DNA from: Portulaca oleracea
Lineage: Eukaryota > Streptophyta > Magnoliopsida > Caryophyllales > Portulacaceae
DNA: 64,000 nt
Assembly: GCA_029582165.1 (NCBI GenBank)
Contig: CM055892.1
Location: 5,242,754-5,306,753, forward strand
Direction: 5' to 3'
This document shows positions 53,562 through 62,505 of the stretch, piece by piece (within the stretch, counting starts at the first letter, position 1; every line of letters begins with the position of its first letter). The notes under the pieces were generated by a model, which saw only the letters and a program-made list of their open reading frames with translations, did no database searches and had not been told where the DNA came from. A program made the translations under genes and the position numbers.

Positions 53562-54760
53562 TGATGTATAATGGGATCAAGAGATCTCATTACACATAGA
53601 AATCAGGATCTTTAAAAACCAAGATAAGAATCTTGCTTCTCAAAGTTCTTAAAGATCAACCAAATTGAATGAAATGATGTATAATAGGATCAAGGATGAT
53701 CAAATTATACAAAAGATTAGGATCTTTAAGTGGTTCTTTAAGATTGAATAAATGAATGAATGAATGAATGAATGGATGGATAAACGAATGGAATGGACGA
53801 AATGGATGAATGAAATGAATGTAGGAATGGATGGAATGTAAGTTTCTTGAATGATTGGATGATATTCAAATGAATCTTGAATTTGAAACAATGTAGAAAA
53901 AACAAGATCAAATGAAAACTAGAAAGAAACTCACGATTTAAATGATGAATGATATTGGCTTTGAAGATTCTTGGAGGATACAGCCACACCACCTTCAAGA
54001 ATGCTTCAATCTCTTCCTATCACCACCTAGGACGCCACCCTAAGCTAGAAGAAGAAGATAGGATCGAATCTCCCTCAAGAGAAACGAAATACTAGCAAAT
54101 GCTAGAGAGAAAACAACACCTTGTGTTTGTATTTGATTTATTGAATTGAATGATTACAAGGGCCTCCCAAGGGTCTATTTATAGTAGAAGAGGACCCCCT
54201 AGGCGTGCCTATTTCAAGAATACAAGGGATTTCTAGCTTACATCATCTAATACAAGAGAAACGAAATACTAGCAAATGCTAGAGAGAAAACAACACCTTG
54301 TGTTTGTATTTGATTTATTGAATTGAATGATTACAAGGGCCTCCCAAGGGTCTATTTATAGTAGAAGAGGACCCCCTAGGCGTGCCTATTTCAAGAATAC
54401 AAGGGATTTCTAGCTTACATCATCTAATACAAGTATGACATCATAAAGAATCAAAATGAACTAAGCTAGATTAAAACTTGAATAACTTGCTCGTTTCTTC
54501 TCCAAATTCCAAGATTCAAAAACCATTGGAAAGCTCTTTGAATGGTCTATCTTTGATTCTAGGATGACTTTCTCAAAAGCTTTATGGTTCTTGAGATATG
54601 GAGCAAATTACCGAGCTGCCCTTGTTGAAACCATTCGTTTGTGTAAGAGACATGAGTGAATGTGGCTCCTTTTCCATGTAATCAAGTATTTGGCTGCTTT
54701 GGTGTGTATTTGATGTCTCCCTTGATGACCTTGATGTATATGGCTATCAAATATACATCA
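53562..54760 (-). repeat. 3' LTR of gypsy B with internal 177-bp tandem duplication
   Basis: 1199 bp versus 1024 bp for the 5' LTR. The extra length is a direct duplication: CAAGAGAAACGAAATACTAG begins at 54076 and again at 54253, with 177 bp repeated. The duplicated unit contains the TATA box (minus CTATAAATAGACC), so this LTR has two core promoters. The CATTCATTC-type tract lies at about 53745-53830. Confidence 0.92.
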
Positions 54761-54817
54761 TACTCCCCCGGTTGAAAAAGTTTGTCCTCAAATTTAGACA
54801 AAACTTCTTCTAAACCG

Positions 54818-56510
54818 TTACATAGCACTTCTTCTAAGCTCATCCTTCTTCTTATAAGAGATCTTTCCAAAAGTATTGTTCACATCAACTTGCTTCTTCC
54901 TCTTGCGTTCCTTGAAGAGATTACAAACTCTCTTTTTAAATGCTTTGAAATCATCATAGATCCCTTTGATGAACTTCCACTTTCTTCCAAGTTTTCTCAT
55001 GAATAATCCAATGACAACATGGTGCTTCAAATCTCTTTTATTCATGGAGAATGTAGAAATCTCATATAACTTCTCAACTTCAAAGTATAGATTCACAAAC
55101 TTGTAACTCATGATGATGACAATAGTAATATGGCGTTCCATGTTTGAAGGATGACCTTCAATGATTTTAATATCATCTTGACTTCCTTGAATCCATGGCA
55201 CTTCAACCATAGAATTCAAGCTTTCATCTTCATATGGTATAGAAGGATTGCAAATGTCACAATATTGCAGCTTATACTCAATATCAACGATCATGCTAGG
55301 CCAGAAATAATACTCCTTCATCTTGAGATACGTATTGAGTAGACCCAAATGATCAAAAGAACTTCCATGTACTTCCATGATCAAGATTTCACGAATTCCA
55401 CTCCTTGGGATGCACACTTGATTCCCTTTGAAGAGAAATCCATGATCAATATAAAAGGATTGTTGAGGATGCTTCTCACATACCTTGTATACTTCTTTAA
55501 AATCATCATCATCTTCATACAACTCCTTTATATATTTAAGCCTAAGTACTCTTGAATCAAATATGTATCTTCTTGTTAGAAAACTTCCTTTAGTCAAAGG
55601 ACTTGCTTCCTCCAAGTGACTTGATTTTGATGAATGAATCAAGTACTTCATCTCAAAACATGATGATGGCATGATCTCCTTATCATATGAAACATACTCC
55701 AATACTTTGTAAGATTCACGAAGCTTAAGCATGAATCCTCCAAGATAATATTCTTTTTGCTCAAATACCCTCATGATAGCAACAAGTATGAATGCTAAGC
55801 CATAAGCGTGAAGCTTCTTCTTTTCTCCACTTAGTATGTCACCAAAATAATCCATGGGACAACTTCCTTGAGATAGGACTTCACCTTTCTCAACTCCATT
55901 TGTAATGAACAAATATGATGCAAGAATAGGGAATAAAAGAATATGATGATCTTTAACATCCTTTAAGAGACATAGTACCTCAAGTATGGATGCAAGTATG
56001 GACCCTTCTTGAATAATTCCTTTCTTCCTTTTGTCCAATTGAATTACTCCATTTGATGAGATATGTTGAGATAGCATATTCTTGGACGAGAGGTAAGGAC
56101 ATTTCTCCAAGTACTCCTCATTCTTTGACAAGGCTAACTCCAAAGGATTTACATACTCCTTGCTACTTCGTATGATGATACTCATAGGAGAGAAGCGTTT
56201 CCAAAGAGATAAGAGAGAGTGGTCTCTTGTTGATGGTGCTTGTCTTTCATCCAAATATTCACAAATGACAAGTGATGGTAAAGGACATTGATCCTTTATA
56301 GGCTCTCGATTTCCAACCTCCATTGGTGTAAGAATGAGACTCCTTGGATCTTCAAATTCATGATACTTATTCTCCATAAGTGCCATAAGAGTACTTTGAT
56401 CCTCCTTGAGCCGTGAGACACAAGGTGGTAATAAGGACGCCTCTTGGAGCATGATACTCCTATCATACAACTTTGATTCTTCCAACAAAAAGAATCCATA
56501 GAAGTAGTAT
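54818..56510 (-). CDS. Gypsy B ORF2: novel region plus catalytically altered integrase
   Basis: Open for about 560 codons; no ATG at the upstream edge (stop near 56512), so expression may need frameshifting, splicing or an internal start. Residues about 1-300 resemble nothing I recognise, with no reverse transcriptase or RNase H motif. From about 310 it aligns with gypsy A integrase: RYIFDSRVLRLKYIKELYED, KHPQQSFYIDHGFLFKGNQV, then a zinc finger (MKEYYFWPSMIV...QYCDICN). The core is eroded: A's DFIVGLP is NSMVEVP here and A's SDRDSKF is NKRDLKH, so two catalytic Asp are lost. The C-terminus is Lys/Arg-rich. An open frame with dead chemistry suggests a structural or targeting role, or hitchhiking; this is inference. 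Confidence 0.75.
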
Positions 56511-57759
56511 TACAATATAATGAATTTTTGCAAATCTTGTAAAAACAAAGACTTACTAAAATTCTTGGATCAAAATGAATGTCCTTGTCACGAAATGAAT
56601 GACCATGTGAATAGCTCTCCATTTGTAATGTTTGGACCCTTGTTGTAGCGAGGCCAATACCATTGCCATGATCCTTATCAACGCCAATGCTAGCGTTAAG
56701 ATCCTCATAGATGGCACTACTTTTTCCTCCTTGGATCAATGAACATACTTCTTCTTGAATGGTATAATGAGAGTAAGAAATAAGCTCTCTTTGTTGTTGA
56801 TCTTGCGGTACACTAGCCTCTTTCAAGACTCTACTTATAACAAGCAACTCTTCTCCATTTAATTCTTCTACATACATCTTTTCCAATACAATATCCTCCT
56901 CTTTTTCTTCCTCGTGTACTTCATGAAGCACGCTACATACCTCATTCCTGCCAAGTTTATGAACATCCTCATGCTCGTCAAATACATCAAATACCACACT
57001 TTCAATTTCTGGTTGCATGCTTAATGATGTTTGACAATCAACCAAAGATACTTCTTTCTTCTTAGGACATGCACTTTCAACATGATCAAAACTTTGGCCA
57101 CATAGACATGTACTTGGGACAATGGGAGTGGGGAGGTTTATAGGCTGTTTTGAGGAGCTTTGGATAATAGGTGTGGGGAGGTTTAGGGGCTGATTTTGTG
57201 GAGCTTTTGTGTTTGGTTGTTTTGTGGGAAATGGGGGTCTTTGTTGTATATGGGTTTTATCCCAAAGTTTTTTACTCTTTGCTTGTATTTCAACATCAAG
57301 AGCTAAAGAACTCAACTCTTCCAAGTTTGTGTAAAGTTGATTTACAACAACATGCCGAATGTAATCATTAAGACCAAGAAAGTAACATACCAAAACTTGT
57401 GGATCATCCTCCTTAAGGGCATACTTCCATAGTTTCCACCTGAATTCTATTGTGTATTCAACCACATCCTTGCTCCCTTGCTCCGTTCTTTCAAGTTTGT
57501 CGATATAGTCTCCTTTGTAATTGAATGGCAAGAACTCTTCTTGAACTTTATTTCCATTCTTCTTGCTGGAACGTTTACTCCTTTCATAAGGTGCTTCATA
57601 TTCAACTTCATAGGGATGTACCTCACGTGAACATGCATTTCTTGATCCTCCTTTTTGAAGGATCCCAAGCTCTTCCATTTGTGTGGTGAGATCATGAATT
57701 TGTTGCTCCAAACGTTGTAAATCACTTTGTGAATTCATGCTAGATCTTTTGCAAGCCAT
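56296..57759 (-). CDS. Gypsy B ORF1: Gag-like protein, shortened
   Basis: 487 codons from ATG 57759. N-terminal coiled-coil-like segment (LQRLEQQIHDLTTQMEELGI). The Gag core is shortened compared with A: the WWTNLQ region is missing, but DVVEYTIEFRWKLWKYALKE, FLGLNDYIRHVV and LEELSSLALDVE align with A. A Pro/Gln-rich linker holds a duplicated NLPTPI-type phrase. The knuckle CLCGQSFDHVESAC has lost one spacing residue (CX1C). A long acidic region follows (EEEKEEDIVLEKMYVEEL), absent from A. The last about 70 codons overlap ORF2 in another frame and look out-of-frame. No protease motif. Confidence 0.78.
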   Translation of the reverse strand: MACKRSSMNSQSDLQRLEQQIHDLTTQMEELGILQKGGSRNACSREVHPYEVEYEAPYERSKRSSKKNGNKVQEEFLPFNYKGDYIDKLERTEQGSKDVVEYTIEFRWKLWKYALKEDDPQVLVCYFLGLNDYIRHVVVNQLYTNLEELSSLALDVEIQAKSKKLWDKTHIQQRPPFPTKQPNTKAPQNQPLNLPTPIIQSSSKQPINLPTPIVPSTCLCGQSFDHVESACPKKKEVSLVDCQTSLSMQPEIESVVFDVFDEHEDVHKLGRNEVCSVLHEVHEEEKEEDIVLEKMYVEELNGEELLVISRVLKEASVPQDQQQRELISYSHYTIQEEVCSLIQGGKSSAIYEDLNASIGVDKDHGNGIGLATTRVQTLQMESYSHGHSFRDKDIHFDPRILVSLCFYKICKNSLYCNTTSMDSFCWKNQSCMIGVSCSKRRPYYHLVSHGSRRIKVLLWHLWRISIMNLKIQGVSFLHQWRLEIESL

Positions 57760-57981
57760 CGAATATGAATCTTGATGAAGAAAGATTCAAACAAGACTCA
57801 CGGTTTTGGTGTGGGGATGTGGAGGACGAAATGGGGAATGTGTTTAGGTGGGATTGTGTTTGGTTTCGGGGTTCTTTGTGGTGTTCTTGGTGGACGTGTA
57901 ATGGAGGGATGATGGGGGATGGATTTGTGATGGAAAGATGGTAAAAAGATGGTACAAGAACTAAGAGAATCAAACTCCTAA

Positions 57982-57993
57982 GCTCTGATACCA
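57982..57993 (-). other. Primer-binding site of gypsy B (initiator tRNA-Met)
   Basis: The minus strand reads TGGTATCAGAGC, four bases after the 5' LTR end, same spacing as in gypsy A. Confidence 0.92.
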
Positions 57994-57997
57994 ATTT

Positions 57998-59021
57998 TGA
58001 TGTATAATGGGATCAAGAGATCTCATTACACATAGAAATCAGGATCTTTAAAAACCAAGATAAGAATCTTGCTTCTCAAAGTTCTTAAAGATCAACCAAA
58101 TTGAATGAAATGATGTATAATAGGATCAAGGATGATCAAATTATACAAAAGATTAGGATCTTTAAGTGGTTCTTTAAGATTGATTGAATGAATGAATGAA
58201 TGGATGGATAAACGAATGGAATGGACGAAATGGATGAATGAAATGAATGAAATGAATGTAGGAATGGATGGAATGTAAGTTTCTTGAATGATTGGATGAT
58301 ATTCAAATGAATCTTGAATTTGAAACAATGTAGAAAAAACAAGATCAAATGAAAACTAGAAAGAAACTCACGATTTGAATGATGAATGATATTGGCTTTG
58401 AAGATTCTTGGAGGATACAGCCACACCACCTTCAAGAATGCTTCAATCTCTTCCTATCACCACCTAGGACGCCACCCTAAGCTAGAAGAAGAAGATAGGA
58501 TCGAATCTCCCTCAAGAGAAACGAAATACTAGCAAATGCTAGAGAGAAAACAACACCTTGTGTTTGTATTTGATTTATTGAATTGAATGATTACAAGGGC
58601 CTCCCAAGGGGTCTATTTATAGTAGAAGAGGACCCCCTAGGCGTGCCTATTTCAAGAATACAAGGGATTTCTAGCTTACATCATCTAATACAAGTATGAC
58701 ATCATAAAGAATCAAAATGAACTAAGCTAGATTAAAACTTGAATAACTTGCTCGTTTCTTCTCCAAATTCCAAGATTCAAAAACCATTGGAAAGCTCTTT
58801 GAATGGTCTATCTTTGATTCTAGGATGACTTTCTCAAAAGCTTTATGGTTTTTGAGATATGGAGCAAATTACCGAGCTGCCCTTGTTGAAGCCATTCGTT
58901 TGTGTGAGAGACATGAGTGAATGGGGCTCCTTTTCCATGTAATCAAGTATTTGGCTCCTTTGGTGTGTATTTGATGTCTCCCTTGATGACCTTGATGTAT
59001 ATGACTATCAAATATACATCA
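57998..59021 (-). repeat. 5' LTR of gypsy B, 1024 bp
   Basis: Minus strand TGATGTATATTTGATAGTCA to CCCATTATACATCA. One TATA box (minus CTATAAATAGACC near 58610-58622). The CATTCATTC tract is at about 58183-58262, slightly different in length from the 3' LTR. Confidence 0.93.
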
Positions 59022-59026
59022 CTTTT
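59022..59026. repeat. Target-site duplication of gypsy B, copy 2
   Basis: CTTTT immediately outside the 5' LTR. Confidence 0.92.
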
Positions 59027-59111
59027 ATAACTTAATCTAATAATTATCTTTGAGAGTGAAATATAAGGGCACCATCAATGCATACCAATGACACATACAT
59101 CAACTACCGAC

Positions 59112-60370
59112 AATTAAGGCCTATTGATAATAAAATTATGGTAGCAATTAGCATTATATAGTAATACAATGGCCCTATTGATAATAAAATGGTAGCAATT
59201 AGCATTATATAGTAATAATATTGAGAATAATGACATCGAATACGTTACACATAATTAAAGTAATTTGTCTTTTTCTAAATTGTAGCAATGTTTTATATCA
59301 TAGATATGCTGAATGTAATAATAATATAGGATGCGTTTTTGTTTTATTGTATAAATATTTTTTTATATTAAATAATTATTTTAACGAATACTTTTATTAA
59401 TAATTATTAATAATTAGTTTTATGTCAAAAGGTTTTTATAAGAAAAGTAAATAGTTAACAGATGCCTTTGTTTATCTTAATTAAAAAATCAGTAATATTA
59501 ATTGTTGATATTCTTAATATAATAATCAATGTAGAATGAATTTTATTTAGTTGTGTTGTAACTCATACTAATAATATCAATATTTAGTTTTAATATTAAT
59601 TAAAAATTTTCTACTCTTATAAGTAGTAACTTATACTAATAATAAATACATATAAAGTGATTTAAAAAAAAAAGAAAAAAAGACTAATTATACTTAATAC
59701 AATTAAGGCCAATTGACAATAAAATGGTAGCAATTAGCATTATATAATAATAATATTGAGAATAATGATATCGAGAACGTTACAAATAATTAAAGTAATT
59801 TGTCTTTTTTTTAATGGTAGTAATGTTTTATATCATTGATATGATGAATGTAATAATAATGTACGATGTGTTTTTGTTTTATTGTATAAATATTTTTTTA
59901 TATTAAATAATTATTTTATTGAATATTTTTATAAACAATTAGTTTTATGTCAAAAGGTTTTTGTAAGAAAAATAAATAGTTAACATGTACTTTTATTTAT
60001 CTTAATTAAAAAAATCAGTAATATTAATTGTTGATATTCTTAATATAATAATCAGGATGAATTTTATTTAGTTGTAACTCATACTAATAATATTAATACT
60101 TAGTTCTAATATTAATTAAATTTTTTTTCTACTCTTAGTAGTAACTTATACTAATAATAAATACATATAAAGTGATTTAAAAAAGAAAGAAAAAATTACT
60201 AATTATACTTTTCCAAAAATGCCCTCTTCAAAACATTTAGTTTTAATATTAATTAAATTTTTTCTATTCTTAGTAGTAACTCATACTAATAATAAATACA
60301 TATAAAGCAATTTTAAAAAAAATAAAAATAACTAATTATACTTTTCCAAAAATGCCCTCCTCAAAACATT
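59112..60370. repeat. AT-rich tandem duplication (about 589-bp period) with shorter sub-repeats
   Basis: AATTAAGGC...AATAAAATGGTAGCAATTAG starts at 59112 and again at 59701, and the following about 480 bp are collinear (TTTATATCAT, TTTTATGTCAAAAGGTTTTT, TTAATTGTTGATATTC). Within copy 1 a 60-bp piece (GGTAGCAATTAGCATTATAT) is itself doubled. The tail segment ending CTTTTCCAAAAATGCCCTC is duplicated at about 60210 and 60340. Non-coding. Confidence 0.8.
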
Positions 60371-60400
60371 TAAATTCCAACCCTCACCCTTTGTACCCAG

Positions 60401-60402
<2 letters not shown>

Positions 60403-60449
<47 letters not shown>
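60403..60449. repeat. (AT)n microsatellite
   Basis: About 23 AT units between the AT-rich repeats and the element beginning at 60449. Confidence 0.97.
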
Positions 60450-60452
<3 letters not shown>

Positions 60453-61162
60453 ATATGATATGATGAGAAGGGAGTTTTTGTGAGAAGAGAAGAAGGAGCA
60501 ATCCTAGCCATTGATTCACAAATCAAGGGTGAGTCTAATTATTTCTTTTATCTTTATTTCATTAGATGAGTTTCTTTTTTTTTTTTGTATTGGGGGGACT
60601 CACGTGATTGTGGAAGCCTGTGATGATCAGCAGCCAAAACAATTGCACGCTTAGCTCCATCATTATATCAAAAGACTCCTCACATCCCCCAGGTCAGTTC
60701 CCTATGTTTCCCCCTCATTAATCCTGATGATTCATCCAATATCAATTGATTTTTGAGAAAAAAAATCCCAGCAAAAACTTGAAGTTTTGAAGTAAACCCT
60801 AATTTATTTGTGACGAGTTCCGGTTGATTTTCCGGCGAGGAAGTGTTGCGGCGATTGATTTTCCAGTCAATTGGCAGAGAAAGGTGATATGAAAGTCGAA
60901 TTTCCAGTCAATTACTGGCGGGTGAGTGTGTGCGATTTACGGTGAGGCTTGGTTCAAGTGAACCCCAATTCAGGCGGTTATCAGGTAATGGAGTTTTTCC
61001 AGAATTCTAAGGTTTAGGTTGTTGTTTGTCTCATTTTTTTTGAATTTGTTGTTTTTCCCAGCAATCTGGTGAGTTTTTTCCAGAATTCAATGTTTATTGT
61101 AACTGTTATGGGTTATTTTTGATGTTCATTGTAACAAGTAATGGTGTTGTTTATTTGTCGAT

Positions 61163-61219
61163 GAAGTCGAAAGGTGCGACCAAACCAAAGGTTGAAGAAA
61201 CGAAGAAGGAGATATGAGT
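61163..61219 (+). other. Short Lys-rich ORF before the array
   Basis: ATG AAG opens an 18-codon frame, MKSKGATKPKVEETKKEI, in a stretch of higher coding character. It resembles the first exon of a basic nuclear protein but ends at TGA; no donor is evident. Possibly captured coding sequence. Confidence 0.25.
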
Positions 61220-62159
61220 CAATGTTTTTATCATGTTTTGTGGTTCGTATCAGTGTGTGATGTTCATTTTTTGACATTGTTGATGTTCATTGTGGGATGT
61301 TTTGGGGGTTAATGTCAGTTTGTGATGTGCACGCTGGTGCTCGTTTGAAAATCATGGGCATAACAGAACAGTTGGTGTTTGTTTCGATACAATTTGATTC
61401 TCATTTTCATTTCCTTGATGATCATTTCGTTGTAGGTAGATGTCAATTTTCACAAGTGGGGTGTGCGTTAATTCAGCTGAACTTGATGTCCATTTTAGTT
61501 TAACTTGATGTTCATTTTGGATACACCCTGATGCTAATTTCAATTTGACTTCATGGTCATTTACAAACTGATGTTCAGTTCAAATCATGGTTGTAACAGA
61601 ACAATTGATGTTCTTTTCGATAAACCTTGATTATCATTTTATTGGGTATAGTTGTTCATCATGAGAAACTAATGTTCATCATGACGATTTAACTTAATGT
61701 TCCATCATAACACACTTGTTGTTCATTTTATTATAACTAGATGTCCATTCGAGGTATTATCTAGTGGCATGTTGTTATTGGGGCATGTGGATTCGGATGT
61801 TCATTTTGATGTCACTTAAAGTTCATTTTATAAACATTGGATGTTTATTTTGATGTTGAGTTACTTAATTCAATTCTCTATACTAAAGTTTATTGAATGT
61901 TCATTTTAATGTCACTTAATGTTCATTTCATTAACACCATATGTCTATTATGATGTTGAGTTACTTAGTTTAGTTCTCCCTACTGAAAGTTTATCAGATG
62001 TTCATTTTGATGTCACTTAATGTTCATTTTGGAATGTCCACTAGTTGGATGATGTTCCATGTCCTTTATGATGTTACATGTCCTTTACGATGTGTTTGAT
62101 GTCCAATACTAGATATTTATTCCATCTTCTGCTGTTTTGTTGGTTGTCCATCATTTTGA

Positions 62160-62505
62160 TGAGATGTCGGATACACTAATAGTGGAACGCTGGACCTAGC
62201 ACGCAACAAAGCGCTACCGATTCATTGTGGAACCTAGCGTCACCAAGGGATGCGACAAGCTAACCAGGAAGAAGCGCTTGACCAACAAGGTGTGGAGGGC
62301 CTTTTATAAGAGCATGGGCATTGCCGACGGGGAAGAAGCGCTTGACCAACAAGGCCTGGAGAGCTTGTGTTTTTTTTATCATGTAAACATAGATTCGATT
62401 TCATTTTGTATTGATGTATTTTTGTTAGATTGGGCTGACGTATTTTCGATGAACGAACATCTGATGCTGATTTTCATTATATATAGATACTCGTCGAGAC
62501 AATGA
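62160..62505 (+). pseudogene. GC-rich gene-like fragment inside the array
   Basis: From about 62185 the frame reads KRYRFIVEPSVTKGCDKLTR, KKRLTNKVWRAFYKSMGIAD and GEEALDQQGLESL, in a segment of higher GC than the array around it. A 64-bp direct repeat (GGAAGAAGCGCTTGACCAAC at 62268 and 62332) shifts frame between its two copies, so the same DNA is read as KKRLTNK and EEALDQQG. Family not recognised. Probably a captured or partially duplicated host exon. Confidence 0.35.

Larger units (their letters stand above)
53562..59021 (-). mobile_element. Ty3/gypsy-related LTR element 'B', non-autonomous, complete
   Basis: LTRs at 57998-59021 (5') and 53562-54760 (3') with perfect CTTTT target duplications (53557-53561, 59022-59026). 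PBS next to the 5' LTR; polypurine tract CCGGGGGAGTA next to the 3' LTR. LTRs are nearly identical apart from a 177-bp duplication, so insertion is recent. Two long ORFs encode a Gag-like protein and a second protein with an integrase-like zinc finger, but there is no reverse transcriptase or RNase H. LTR termini, tetranucleotide tract and alignable protein segments tie it to gypsy A. Confidence 0.93.

Noticed and set aside
60332..60526. 64-codon minus ORF with an Ile-Tyr repeat
   Set aside because: Runs straight through the (AT)n microsatellite.
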